From G965237725 sp965237725 (GTDB lineage: Bacteria; Pseudomonadota; Gammaproteobacteria; Arenicellales; Poriferihabitantaceae), in contig OZ250151.1 of the NCBI GenBank assembly GCA_965237725.1, positions 372,001-436,000 of the forward strand: a stretch of 64,000 nucleotides of DNA, given 5' to 3'. Every line of letters starts with the position of its first letter. Within the stretch, counting starts at the first letter, position 1. Positions 25,349 through 35,419 of this stretch are shown here, piece after piece. Below the pieces are notes generated by a model. It saw only the letters and a list, made by a program, of their open reading frames with translations, had not been told where the DNA came from and ran no database searches. The position numbers were made by a program, and so were the translations under genes.

Positions 25349-26662
25349 CTAGCGCTCAAATACCGCCATGGATTCAACATGGGCAGTATGGGGAAACATG
25401 TCAATGACACCGGCATGAGTTAGTCGGTAGCCATTGAGATTGACCATAACATCCGCATCCCGGGCAAGGGTGGCCGGATTGCAGGAAATGTAAACCAGTT
25501 TTTCCGGTCTTATCACCGGTACTAGATCGGACACGACATCAAATGCCCCCGACCTGGGTGGATCTAGTAACATTTTATTAAACCGCTGATTTTCAATTTT
25601 CTGAGTTAACCCTTCGCTATGCAGATTCAGATTCTGAAATGAAACGTTTTCAAGTTTATTTAATTTTGCGTTGCTGGTACCACGTGCAACCAACGGGGCG
25701 TCCCCTTCGATTCCCACGACATGGGCACCGGAACGACCCAAGGCAAGCGTAAAATTCCCCAGTCCACAAAATAGATCGAGTATTTTATCTGCAGGTTGCG
25801 GGTCGATGTATGTTACTGCCAGACTCACCATGAGCTGATTTACTTCGCTGTTCACCTGGGTGAAATCCATAGGGCCAAATTCCAGGTTCAGGTCAAAATT
25901 TTCAAGGCGATATTTCAGTAGACCGGGAGACTCTGGCCAGATGGGGGTAATGCTGTCAGGTCCAGCGGATTGCGAGTACATTGACACCCTGGTGTTTGTT
26001 GCGAATTCGGTTAACAATTCAAAATCTCCAGGACTGAGCGGTTCCAGATGCCGAAGTACCAGGGCAATTTCATTATCACCAACGGCAACTTCGATCTGGG
26101 GGATCCGGTTATTCTGGCTCATTCCGGATAACAATTCATGCAATGCGGGCAATAAGTCAGCAATTCTCGTGTCAAGCGTCTTGCAATGCATTAAAGAGGT
26201 AATGAAACTGCTGCTGCGTTCCCGAAACCCAACCAAAATGCCGCCCTTCTTCGGCACGTATTTTATTCCAAGCCGCGCTTTTCTGCGGTAGTGCCACGGT
26301 TTTCCCTGAATAGATGGAATAATATTTTCTACTTTAACCCGACCAATCCGCTCGAGATTATCAAAAAGTATTTTTTCCTTGAATTTTAGCTGACTAGCAC
26401 TTTTCGCATGCTGTAACGCACAACCGCCGCATATCCCAAAGTATTCGCATTCAGGTTCAATTCGCTGGCCAGACGGATCTAAAATGGTTTCCAGCTCTCC
26501 CTGGTGTTTACCTTTTCGCTTTTTGCCGGGTATAAACCGAATCTGCTCTTCTGGCAGTACGCCATTTACGAAATAAACCTTGCCATCAACTTTAACCACA
26601 CCGCAGCCATCATGGGTTAAGTCTTCAACCCGTGCTTCCAGCAACACTTTTTCTCGTGCCAT
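25349..26662 (-). CDS. rlmD: 23S rRNA m5U1939 methyltransferase RlmD
   Basis: The 437-aa SAM-dependent enzyme methylates U1939 of 23S rRNA. It has an N-terminal TRAM domain, an iron-sulfur cluster motif CEYFGICGGC with a fourth Cys in MHCKTL, the SAM loop DLFCGLGNFTL, and the catalytic motif SCNPATLARD. I place the start at the ATG at 26662, one codon inside a TTG. It shares one base with the stop of the upstream exonuclease gene (TGATG), so the genes are coupled. Confidence 0.95.
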   Translation of the reverse strand: MAREKVLLEARVEDLTHDGCGVVKVDGKVYFVNGVLPEEQIRFIPGKKRKGKHQGELETILDPSGQRIEPECEYFGICGGCALQHAKSASQLKFKEKILFDNLERIGRVKVENIIPSIQGKPWHYRRKARLGIKYVPKKGGILVGFRERSSSFITSLMHCKTLDTRIADLLPALHELLSGMSQNNRIPQIEVAVGDNEIALVLRHLEPLSPGDFELLTEFATNTRVSMYSQSAGPDSITPIWPESPGLLKYRLENFDLNLEFGPMDFTQVNSEVNQLMVSLAVTYIDPQPADKILDLFCGLGNFTLALGRSGAHVVGIEGDAPLVARGTSNAKLNKLENVSFQNLNLHSEGLTQKIENQRFNKMLLDPPRSGAFDVVSDLVPVIRPEKLVYISCNPATLARDADVMVNLNGYRLTHAGVIDMFPHTAHVESMAVFER

Positions 26663-27462
26663 CAAGGTTTCTTTGCTGGGGTTTCCTGGGTCTTATCCCA
26701 TGCCTGGAGGAATTCATCAAAATGCGGCTGATCTGAGTCGGTTAAAAACGCTCTTACCTTGTCACACTCTCGTGCATAACTATCCTGGTCAAAATTTCCA
26801 CGGACTAACTCCCATCGCAGATAAACCAGATAAGTATTCAGCACATCGCTTTCGCAATATTGGCGAATGCCTTCGATGTCACCCTGCTGATAGGTATCCC
26901 ACACCGCTGCACCACTCATACCCAGCTTTCCGGGATAACCCAGCATCACCGCAATCTGATCCAGAGGTGCAGCACCGCGAAAATTAAATCCTGCCAGAGT
27001 ATCCATCAGATCGATATGACGCCAATGAAATCGATTGAGATAATTATTAAACTTAAATTCCCGATCGTCTTCACCGTTGTCCCAGTAGCGTCGAGCATTT
27101 ACATTGTTTAGCATCGAGCGGTAATGTAAAACTGGCAAATCAAATCCACCGCCGTTCCAGCTAACCAGAGTTGGTGAATACCGATCGAGGCCATCATAAA
27201 ATCGACTAATCAAATCCCTTTCATTAGAATCTGCATTTCCCAAAGACCAGACCTTGAGAGTATCCCCCGTTCGCAAAACTGCCGAGATCGCCACAACCCG
27301 ATGCAAATGCAAAGGTAAAAAATCAGATCCACCAGTTTTTTGAACCTGCTTTGCAAACATCGCTTTGGCGATGTCATCATCCGACAGCCCGTTGAGATCA
27401 TATATACGGGCTCCAGTCACAGTGTCCGGAATAGTTTCAATATCAAAAACCAGAATATTCAT
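26662..27462 (-). CDS. PolB-like 3'-5' exonuclease
   Basis: The 266-aa protein is of the DEDD exonuclease class related to the proofreading domain of DNA polymerase B. Exo I is FDIETIPD (residues 5-12), Exo II is WNGGGFDLPVL, and Exo III is near YCESDVLNTYLVYLRW. It is a single-domain nuclease often found beside rlmD in gammaproteobacteria. The physiological substrate is not established. Confidence 0.9.
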   Translation of the reverse strand: MNILVFDIETIPDTVTGARIYDLNGLSDDDIAKAMFAKQVQKTGGSDFLPLHLHRVVAISAVLRTGDTLKVWSLGNADSNERDLISRFYDGLDRYSPTLVSWNGGGFDLPVLHYRSMLNNVNARRYWDNGEDDREFKFNNYLNRFHWRHIDLMDTLAGFNFRGAAPLDQIAVMLGYPGKLGMSGAAVWDTYQQGDIEGIRQYCESDVLNTYLVYLRWELVRGNFDQDSYARECDKVRAFLTDSDQPHFDEFLQAWDKTQETPAKKP

Positions 27463-27892
27463 TTACAAAGCGATGGGCTATTTCAATTCTAATAAGAGGG
27501 ATTTATGCCAAGGAACCTCTGAATAAGTCTGGGCGAACTAAATTGCCACTTAAAATTGCACTGAGTAAAATGATTAAGATCAAGGCTAAAAATTGGTGCA
27601 ATAGCCGAGCCCATACAATCACTTGGGCGAGATTTTTTAATCCAGATATTGCCACGCGATTTATTGGGTTTGATCACAGGTTGATCGGTCATGTCTTGTT
27701 CAGGAGTTCCTAAAATACATAATTATTGATTTTGTTCGAAATTACAAGGTAATTATTTCAGCCTCCGAAATTTAATGCATAATCGCCGGATATCTAAAGT
27801 TCGATCAAATAGATATTAGAAATCAAAAAAGAGCCCATTTATCTTTTAAGATTGTTTACAATGAATCAACCTTTCTCCCGAGCCTAAGAATT
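27463..27892. other. gap with MITE-like element, gdhB upstream
   Basis: This 430-bp gap contains the repeat element at 27511-27711 and, from 27712, AT-rich DNA that should hold the gdhB promoter. No independent gene can be supported. Confidence 0.6.
27511..27711. mobile_element. MITE-like element, copy 1
   Basis: The ends AGGAACCTCTGAATAAGTC and (reverse complement) AGGAACTCCTGAACAAGAC form imperfect terminal inverted repeats around about 160 bp. The interior is clearly homologous to 35171-35365 in the opposite orientation (for example GCCACTTAAAATTGCACTG here against GCCACATAAAATAGCACTG there). No matching target duplication is obvious. It encodes no transposase, so movement would need one supplied in trans. 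Confidence 0.7.
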
Positions 27893-30800
27893 ATGAAAAA
27901 CTCAGTTACTGAATCTCTGATAAGTACCCTTAAGCGTAAAGTTAAGCCTAAACTCTCGGCTAAGGAAATTGAGTTTTTAAGAACCTATTATCATCGCCTG
28001 TCTAAACAGGATTTCGAGCCAGGCAGAGCGATGGAGTTCAGGAAGTCGGCACTGAAACATCGCAAGTTGGCCTCTACAAGGAAGCGAGGACAAATCATTA
28101 TTGACATCTACAACGAACCAGACAGAACGACAATTAATATTGTTCTCGACGATCGGCCATTTATCATCAATTCCCTGCTGATGACACTAAATGGATTACG
28201 AAAAACGCCCTTGCAAACCATTCACCCTTTATTTGCCGTAACGCGGAATTCCAAACGAAAGGCGACAGACTACAGCAAGTCTGATCCATTAGATAAATCA
28301 AAAAGAAAGAATGTTCTGATCGAATCGTACATTCAGTTTGTCATCGACTTCACCCCGGAGAACGAGCACAAATCAATTGCATCTGAGCTAAAAAAAGTAA
28401 TTACCGAAATTAGTGGCGTGGTCCAGGATTGGCAGCCCATGCGACAACATATTTTGCAGAATGCAGATGCTGTGGAGTCAATCAAAAAAGGTCCGGCATT
28501 TGCCGAATATGGTGAATTGTTCCGCTGGATGACTGAGGATAACTTTGCATTTCTTGGATATTGTGAGCTGGAAATAAGTAAATCCGGGAAGAAAGAAACC
28601 ATAAAACTGGATAAGAAATCACTGTTGGGAACGTTGAGGATTGCAGGCGCGAGAGATTCCAGGTCGGTTTTGAAAATCCTGCCCAAGATAGTCTTCAACG
28701 AAACCGCACCGTTGGTATTCACCAAAACCAGACAACGGGCGAACATTCATCGGCCAAACTATATGGATTGCGTTCTTTTTGATCATGCTTTTGGTAGTCG
28801 AAAAAGAAAACGAAAAGTCAGTTGTTTTGTCGGCTTTCAGGCCGGGTCAACTGCAGCATATCCAACTTCAGACATTCCCCATTTACGCAAAAAAACAGCA
28901 CATGTACTTGAGACCAGCACATTGCGAAAAGGAGGGTATGCCTACAAAGAATTAAGGACCATACTGGAAACTCTGCCCAGGGAAAAATTATTCCAAATGG
29001 ATATGAAGAGCCTGTATTCATTGTGTATGACGTTGCTTAACCAGGAAAGACGGAAAACCCGATTGCATCTCCATAAGAATGTATGTGGGCATTATTACTC
29101 CTGCCTGGTTTATGTCCCCAAAGATCTGTTTAACAGTCAATTAAGAACCAAAATTCAAAACTTTCTCGGAAAACAGCTCAAAGCAAACGAAGTAGAGTTC
29201 GATGTTTATTTTTCTTCTTCAATATTGACACGAATTCACTACACCATTCATACTAATCCGGACATCGCCACAGCGATAGACGCCGGAGCGCTTGAGACTG
29301 TGGTTCAGGAAATTGCCAGGGACTGGGACGATAATTTGTATGAGGTAATCAAATCACAATCTGGTCGAGATGAAGCAAATTTAATTCTCGACGAATTTCA
29401 TGATGGATTCTCTACCGCTTACGAATATGATTTCTCTGCTGAAAATGCTGTTGAAGATATAAGTATATTTCAACAACTTGGTGATGGAGACATTTATGCT
29501 TCATTAAGCTTGTCACAAAGACCTGGCGTTGCACGAGCTGCCTATGCCAGCTTTAAAATCTACTGTAAAGAAAAAATTGCGCTGTCAGACGCCATACCCA
29601 TTCTGGAAAATATGGGTGTACGTATTCTTGGTGGCCGCCCTTACAAAGTCACAACTACGTCCGGAAAAGCATTCCGTATTTTGGAATTCGAAATTGTTCG
29701 TCAAGATAGCAAGAAGTTTGATTTCGACACCAGCGCCCGAAATTTCGAGGCAACCTTTGTCCAGTGCTGGAATGGTGCCGCAGAGAATGATGGTTTCAAT
29801 GAACTTACATTGCTGGCTGGCATAAGTTGGCGCAGGATAAATCTGTTTCGCGCCTACTACCGATATTTAAAGCAAGTGCGATTGCGATACAGCGAAAACT
29901 ATATTATCGATGCATTAACCAAAAATCCAAAAATTGCAGTTGTAATATCAAACCTGTTTGCGGCACGCTTTGACCCTCGCAAACACAATGCCGGGGTTCG
30001 GAAATTCAAGCAGGAGGTCAACCGTCTTCTTAATGATGTTGGTACTCTGGACGAAGAACGAATCATACAGGCCTTGCTCGATGTGATTTCTGCAACATTA
30101 CGTACTAACTATTTTCAACCGAAAGAGGACAATTCTCCAAAATCCTATATTTCGTTTAAATTCGATTCTCCCTCGATTCCAAGAATCCCCGAGCCTGTAC
30201 CCAGGTTTGAAATTTTTGTCTATTCCCCCCGTGTAGAAGGGGTACATTTACGTGGTGGACTGGTTGCCAGAGGTGGATTGCGCTGGTCAGAACGCCCGGA
30301 AGATTTCCGCACGGAAGTACTGGGACTGGTTAAGGCTCAGCGAGTTAAAAATGCAGTTATCGTTCCAGTAGGATCCAAGGGTGGTTTTGTTGCCAAACAG
30401 TTGCCATCTTCAGGTCGGGATGAAATTCTCCAGGAAGTCATTGCATGTTACCGATTATTTATCAGTGGTCTGCTGGATGTAACGGATAATTTATCTGGCA
30501 ATAAAATTGTTCCACCTCAAAATGTGATCCGCATGGATCAGGACGATCCTTATCTCGTGGTCGCTGCAGACAAAGGTACAGCCACATTTTCTGATATTGC
30601 AAATGAAATCTCTGAGAGCTATGGTTTCTGGCTCGGCGATGCATTTGCATCGGGGGGCTCAGCAGGATACGACCATAAAAAAATGGGGATTACTGCGCGC
30701 GGTGCCTGGGAGTCGGTCAAACGACACTTCCGTGAATTGGGCAAAGATATTCAGTCTGAGCCATTTTCCGTGGCAGGAATTGGTGACATGGCTGGAGATG

Positions 30801-32653
30801 TGTTTGGAAATGGCATGTTGTTGTCCGAGAAAATCCAGCTGGTTGCTGCATTCAATCATATGCACATTTTTCTTGACCCTGACCCAGATGTGGCCGTTAG
30901 TTTCAAAGAACGAAAACGGCTTTTCGAACTACCTCGTTCGTCCTGGTCCGACTATAACCAGAAGCTGATTTCCAAAGGTGGCGGGCTTTATTCCCGGGAT
31001 GCAAAGTCCATAAAACTCTCTCCCCAGATGAAAAAGGTATTGGGTGCTAAACAGGATGCCTATGCGCCTACGGATTTAATTAATCTGATTTTAAAATCCG
31101 AAGTAGAACTTCTCTGGAATGGTGGGATTGGAACCTATGTTAAGTCTTCGTCCGAATCCCACGGTGATGCCCAGGACAGAAACAACGACAATTTACGGGT
31201 CAGCGCTAACGAACTGCGTTGTAAGGTCATTGGTGAGGGTGGGAATCTGGGCATGACTCAGCTTTCCCGAATTGAATTCTCCCAGAGGGGCGGTCTGGTC
31301 TATACCGATGCCATAGACAATTCAGCCGGGGTTGATACATCCGATCATGAAGTCAACATTAAGATTTTATTGAACTCGGAAATGCAAAAAGGTAATCTCA
31401 CTTTAGCCAAACGCAATACCACTCTGGCAAAAATGGAAAAAGAAATAGGTCACCTGGTACTTGCAAATAACTATCTGCAAACACAAATTCTTAGCATCGA
31501 AACAACCAGCAGCAAAGAATTAATGCCCCAGCAATCCCGGGCGATTTTACTTCTTGAACAAAGTGATTTGCTGAACAGAGAACTCGAATATCTCCCGGAC
31601 AATAACACGCTAAAAGAGCGCTATGAGGCTGGAAAATATTTAACCCGACCCGAACTTGCTGTTTTATTGTCTTATAGCAAAATGGATCTTTATCAGAATC
31701 TGCTCGAATCAAATCTGCCGGATAATGCCTATCTGAAAGATGAAATCGAAAACTATTTCCCTGCTCTGATATCTGATAATTACTTAAAACAAATTCATAA
31801 ACATCGATTAAAACGGGAAATCATTTCAACTCAAATTACCAACAGTTACGTTGGCACCATGGGCTCAACCAGTCATTTGCGTCTGGCTGAGTTAACTGGA
31901 AGCACGGTTGAAAATATTATTTCTGCCTTTGTTGCCGCCAGGGATATTCTAAATAGTAATTTAGTAATTTCCAAAATCCAGGCGCTGGACAATAAAGTAG
32001 ATGCACACCTGCAAATGCGCTGCTTAACGGATGTCACACTGACCCTGGAATCTGCAATTCTATGGCTGCTCAGAAATTGTAGTCAGCCCATGGACATAAA
32101 TTCCATCGTCCAACGATTTTCAGCGGGTTATCGCAAACTTCACCAGGTACTGGAGAAAAATTCCGTTACATCATCAACGACAAAGAGCCAGAATTACCAG
32201 CACAAACTGGTGCAAAGCGGTTTGCCTGTAGATTTGGCAAACAATCTCACAGCACGAATGGCTATGGTAAATGCGTTGGATATCATCAACATTTCTCTGG
32301 ATTCAAGACAACCCGTAGATCAGGTCGCGGATGTGTATTTTGGACTAGAGCGTGTGCTTGGGCTGGAGTGGCTTCAGGGCAAAATTTCTGCCCTTGGGGT
32401 GAAAAATAACTGGCATGAAAGATCTAAGTTTAGCCTGGCAAGTGACTTACGTAGTCACCAGACAGATATTACGCATAACATAGTTAGCTCAGCATCAAAA
32501 GATTCGGGTAATGCTCGCTTGAAATCCTGGTCGGAAAAAAATAATCAACTGATTCAGAATCTCAATGCCATGGTCAAAAACCTTCAGGAAGAAACCAGCC
32601 CGGATTTTGCCATGTTATCCGTACTGGTTAGTGAGTTGAGCCGGCTGAAGTAA
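27893..32653 (+). CDS. gdhB: NAD-specific glutamate dehydrogenase, large type
   Basis: The 1586-aa enzyme of the GDH180 class converts glutamate to 2-oxoglutarate and ammonium with NAD, and serves mainly in glutamate catabolism. Long N-terminal regulatory regions precede the catalytic core. The core includes GGLRWSERPEDFRTEVLGL, the Lys-containing VPVGSKGGF, and the nucleotide-binding region with GEGGNLGMTQ. The length is the usual ~1600 aa. The ATG start is clear. The next gene, metC, follows after 26 bp. Confidence 0.96.
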   Translation: MKNSVTESLISTLKRKVKPKLSAKEIEFLRTYYHRLSKQDFEPGRAMEFRKSALKHRKLASTRKRGQIIIDIYNEPDRTTINIVLDDRPFIINSLLMTLNGLRKTPLQTIHPLFAVTRNSKRKATDYSKSDPLDKSKRKNVLIESYIQFVIDFTPENEHKSIASELKKVITEISGVVQDWQPMRQHILQNADAVESIKKGPAFAEYGELFRWMTEDNFAFLGYCELEISKSGKKETIKLDKKSLLGTLRIAGARDSRSVLKILPKIVFNETAPLVFTKTRQRANIHRPNYMDCVLFDHAFGSRKRKRKVSCFVGFQAGSTAAYPTSDIPHLRKKTAHVLETSTLRKGGYAYKELRTILETLPREKLFQMDMKSLYSLCMTLLNQERRKTRLHLHKNVCGHYYSCLVYVPKDLFNSQLRTKIQNFLGKQLKANEVEFDVYFSSSILTRIHYTIHTNPDIATAIDAGALETVVQEIARDWDDNLYEVIKSQSGRDEANLILDEFHDGFSTAYEYDFSAENAVEDISIFQQLGDGDIYASLSLSQRPGVARAAYASFKIYCKEKIALSDAIPILENMGVRILGGRPYKVTTTSGKAFRILEFEIVRQDSKKFDFDTSARNFEATFVQCWNGAAENDGFNELTLLAGISWRRINLFRAYYRYLKQVRLRYSENYIIDALTKNPKIAVVISNLFAARFDPRKHNAGVRKFKQEVNRLLNDVGTLDEERIIQALLDVISATLRTNYFQPKEDNSPKSYISFKFDSPSIPRIPEPVPRFEIFVYSPRVEGVHLRGGLVARGGLRWSERPEDFRTEVLGLVKAQRVKNAVIVPVGSKGGFVAKQLPSSGRDEILQEVIACYRLFISGLLDVTDNLSGNKIVPPQNVIRMDQDDPYLVVAADKGTATFSDIANEISESYGFWLGDAFASGGSAGYDHKKMGITARGAWESVKRHFRELGKDIQSEPFSVAGIGDMAGDVFGNGMLLSEKIQLVAAFNHMHIFLDPDPDVAVSFKERKRLFELPRSSWSDYNQKLISKGGGLYSRDAKSIKLSPQMKKVLGAKQDAYAPTDLINLILKSEVELLWNGGIGTYVKSSSESHGDAQDRNNDNLRVSANELRCKVIGEGGNLGMTQLSRIEFSQRGGLVYTDAIDNSAGVDTSDHEVNIKILLNSEMQKGNLTLAKRNTTLAKMEKEIGHLVLANNYLQTQILSIETTSSKELMPQQSRAILLLEQSDLLNRELEYLPDNNTLKERYEAGKYLTRPELAVLLSYSKMDLYQNLLESNLPDNAYLKDEIENYFPALISDNYLKQIHKHRLKREIISTQITNSYVGTMGSTSHLRLAELTGSTVENIISAFVAARDILNSNLVISKIQALDNKVDAHLQMRCLTDVTLTLESAILWLLRNCSQPMDINSIVQRFSAGYRKLHQVLEKNSVTSSTTKSQNYQHKLVQSGLPVDLANNLTARMAMVNALDIINISLDSRQPVDQVADVYFGLERVLGLEWLQGKISALGVKNNWHERSKFSLASDLRSHQTDITHNIVSSASKDSGNARLKSWSEKNNQLIQNLNAMVKNLQEETSPDFAMLSVLVSELSRLK

Positions 32654-32679
32654 TCCGGTCCAAATTTGTTTTTATAATT

Positions 32680-33882
32680 TTGAAAAGTAGCAAGCAGGAT
32701 TCGGCGAAGAAAAAATCCGAACTTAATTTCAAAACCCGTGCACTGCACCAGGGTCGGGATCCGGAACAACAAAAAGGTTTTGTTAACCCGCCGGTATACC
32801 ACGGTTCTACGGTAGTCTTCCCAACACTTAAAGATCTCAAATGGGCAGCGGATAATAAATATACGCTCAATAGCATCACTTACGGTCGACGAGGGAACCC
32901 GACATGTATTGCCCTTGAAAATACCCTGGCAGACCTTGAGAATGGATATGCCGGCCTGGTTTTTTCCTCTGGCATGGCTGCGATTACAACAGCATTAACC
33001 GCCTGTTTAAAATCCGGTGACCATCTGTTGATAACGGATTCCGTCTATAGCATTACCCGAGAATTTTGTAATGATGTGCTCACTGATTTTGGCGTCCTTG
33101 TTTCTTATTATGACCCTATGCTGGGTTTGGAAATCGAACAACTGATCCAGGATAATACCCGTTGCATATTCCTCGAATCACCAGGGACATCGACATTTGA
33201 AGTACAGGATACCCCGACAATCGTCGAGGTCGCAAATAAAAAGGGGATCACTACCATTATGGATAACACCTGGGCGTCACCCTGTTTCTTTAAACCTCTG
33301 GACCATGGTATTAACATCTCTGTGGCTTCTGCAACTAAATATGTCGTCGGTCATTCTGATGCCATGCTCGGCGCCATCGTTACCGATGAAAAACATTATC
33401 CGGCTTTAAGAAGAACAAAAGATATTATTGGACATTGCGCAGGCCCTGACGATGCCTATCTCGGTCTGAGAGGAATCCGCACCTTAAGTTTGCGCATGAC
33501 CCAGCATCAGCAACAGGCTTTGCAACTAGCGCATTGGCTAAAATCCCAGCCCGATGTTCATCGGGTATTGCACCCTGCTCTGGAAGACTGCCCCGGACAT
33601 GAATTCTGGAAACGGGACTTCACCGGATCTTCTGGACTATTCTCATTTGAGATAGAAAAAAGGTCTGATAAAGCGAAAGCCGCCTTTCTGGATAATCTGC
33701 AACTGTTTGCAATGGGTTATAGCTGGGGCGCCTATGAAAGCCTGATCCTGCCCATTGAAACTACGCAGTCAAAAAGTGATAAACCCTTGTTATTAATCAG
33801 AATCCACGCCGGGCTTGAAGATATTGATGACCTGATTGCTGATTTGGATGCCGGCCTGAATCGATATCGCCAATGTCCCTGA
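32680..33882 (+). CDS. metC: cystathionine beta-lyase
   Basis: This 400-aa PLP enzyme of the Cys/Met metabolism family splits cystathionine to homocysteine, pyruvate and ammonia. YGRRGNPT and SSGMAAITTAL bind the cofactor phosphate, DNTWASP precedes it, and the Schiff-base Lys is in SATKYVVGHSD. The C-terminal SWGAYESL favours the beta-lyase over gamma-synthases. The only reasonable start is TTG at 32680. It may be cotranscribed with gdhB. Confidence 0.92.
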   Translation: MKSSKQDSAKKKSELNFKTRALHQGRDPEQQKGFVNPPVYHGSTVVFPTLKDLKWAADNKYTLNSITYGRRGNPTCIALENTLADLENGYAGLVFSSGMAAITTALTACLKSGDHLLITDSVYSITREFCNDVLTDFGVLVSYYDPMLGLEIEQLIQDNTRCIFLESPGTSTFEVQDTPTIVEVANKKGITTIMDNTWASPCFFKPLDHGINISVASATKYVVGHSDAMLGAIVTDEKHYPALRRTKDIIGHCAGPDDAYLGLRGIRTLSLRMTQHQQQALQLAHWLKSQPDVHRVLHPALEDCPGHEFWKRDFTGSSGLFSFEIEKRSDKAKAAFLDNLQLFAMGYSWGAYESLILPIETTQSKSDKPLLLIRIHAGLEDIDDLIADLDAGLNRYRQCP

Positions 33883-33970
33883 TTATTATCGTTGATCCTT
33901 ATGGCTGGTCCTGATGGCTGATCGTTATCCATGATCAGTTTCCCTTAAGTTTAATATTAATATTGGGTCG

Positions 33971-34459
33971 ATGACAAAACAACTGCTGTCCGAGATTGCC
34001 ATCGAAGCCAGATCATTTGTGGAGTCCCGACGATCACTCGTGCTGTCTACGATTAATGATGAGAATCAACCATGGGTGAGTTATGCGCCATATCATAGAG
34101 ATCAGGCGGGTTCGTTTTTTATCCTGGTTAGCACCCTTGCCAGTCATACGGCCAATCTGGGCCGGGGTCGAGCGAGCATCATGATTATCGATGACGAAAA
34201 AAACACAAAGCAGATTTATGCCCGGATACGACTATGTTTTCAGTGTGATGTTTTCCCCATAAATCGTCAATCTGGAGCATTCTCCACCGCCCTGGAAAAT
34301 TTAATTAATGATCACGGAGAAATCGTCGAAACCCTTGCATCATTGGCGGACTTTCAGGTGTTCCAGTTGCAGCCCAGGTCTGGACGATTTATAAAAGGAT
34401 TTGGGCAGGCTTATGATGTTGACCCCAATTTGACCCGTGCGGAGCCCGTTACCCCTTAA
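33971..34459 (+). CDS. HugZ-like PPOX-fold protein
   Basis: The 162-aa protein has a pyridoxamine-phosphate-oxidase-like split barrel. The N-terminal helix and the strand LVLSTINDENQPWVSYAPY are typical, and GRFIKGFGQAY near the end is the signature of the HugZ/HutZ heme-utilization group. It could bind heme or a flavin. No heme uptake genes lie nearby. Confidence 0.8.
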   Translation: MTKQLLSEIAIEARSFVESRRSLVLSTINDENQPWVSYAPYHRDQAGSFFILVSTLASHTANLGRGRASIMIIDDEKNTKQIYARIRLCFQCDVFPINRQSGAFSTALENLINDHGEIVETLASLADFQVFQLQPRSGRFIKGFGQAYDVDPNLTRAEPVTP

Positions 34460-34632
34460 CCGATTCCCTTTAAAAACCTCCGATACACCGAAATTGGCAA
34501 ATTTGATTCCCTGCCTTGTATGTGGTGTGATTTGTCCAGTAAGATCATCCGACCCATACCATTAAAAATTTTGTGAATAAAAGTCTATACACATCACGCT
34601 CAATCAGCTTGATTGATACCCATAATCTGGTA

Positions 34633-35151
34633 ATGCCAGAATCGGAACTCTGGGTTTTTGGATACGGCTCATTAATGTGGGACCCGGGTATTCCTACAGC
34701 AGAATCACATACCGCCAGATTGTATGGTTATCACCGCAGACTTTGCTTATGGTCAGTTGCTTATCGCGGAACCCAAAAAAATCCGGGGCTGATTCTCGCG
34801 CTTGCTCAAGGTGGGTCGTGTCGGGGCATTACATATCGCATTGCCAAAAAGTATGTAAAACCGGCTGCCAATTATTTGTTTGAAAGGGAAATGGTCACCG
34901 ATGCATATCGTCCTGTTTTTATCACCGCGCATCTTGAAAATGGCAAAATGGTAAATGCGCTTACATTTGTATCAAGAACCGACCACCCCCAATATGCTGA
35001 AAAGATGGAAACTGTAAATGCATTAAAAATCATTCGATCGGCTCGAGGCCCCAAAGGCACAAATCTGGATTATGTTTTAAATACTATTGAACACCTGGAT
35101 GCCCTGGGAATTCAAAATACCGAGTTGCATAGAATAGCGAAATTACTTTAG
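34633..35151 (+). CDS. ChaC-like gamma-glutamylcyclotransferase
   Basis: WVFGYGSLMWDPG near the N-terminus is the ChaC signature loop that binds the gamma-glutamyl group, and YLFEREMVTDAY carries the expected catalytic Glu region. ChaC enzymes split glutathione to 5-oxoproline and Cys-Gly. The ATG at 34633 gives 172 aa; a GTG 20 codons upstream (34573) is the alternative. Confidence 0.88.
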   Translation: MPESELWVFGYGSLMWDPGIPTAESHTARLYGYHRRLCLWSVAYRGTQKNPGLILALAQGGSCRGITYRIAKKYVKPAANYLFEREMVTDAYRPVFITAHLENGKMVNALTFVSRTDHPQYAEKMETVNALKIIRSARGPKGTNLDYVLNTIEHLDALGIQNTELHRIAKLL

Positions 35152-35170
35152 AGTTGGGGTTTTTCTATAC

Positions 35171-35365
35171 CTAGGGAACCTCTGATTAAAACATGAACAG
35201 TCAATATGAGTTTAAACCTAATTTATCACATGGCAATTTCTGCGTTGCAAAACTTCGCAATAGCCGTGCTATTGTGTGCGTTTCGCGCTTTGAACTTGAT
35301 TATTTTACCCAGTGCTATTTTATGTGGCAACTTGATCTGCCCAGTTTTAATCAAAGGCTCCCTAG
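35171..35365. mobile_element. MITE-like element, copy 2
   Basis: The element is 195 bp with ~22-bp terminal inverted repeats (CTAGGGAACCTCTGATTAAA and its near-perfect inverse ending GGCTCCCTAG). CTAG at both extremes may be the target duplication. The interior is homologous to 27511-27711 in opposite orientation. A short open frame inside is shared with copy 1. It lies between the ChaC-like and HIT genes and may supply part of the HIT upstream region. Confidence 0.75.
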
Positions 35366-35419
35366 AATCTATTGGTATCCAAACCCCGTTTTCATAATTA
35401 TATTTATACAGGTGCCGTT

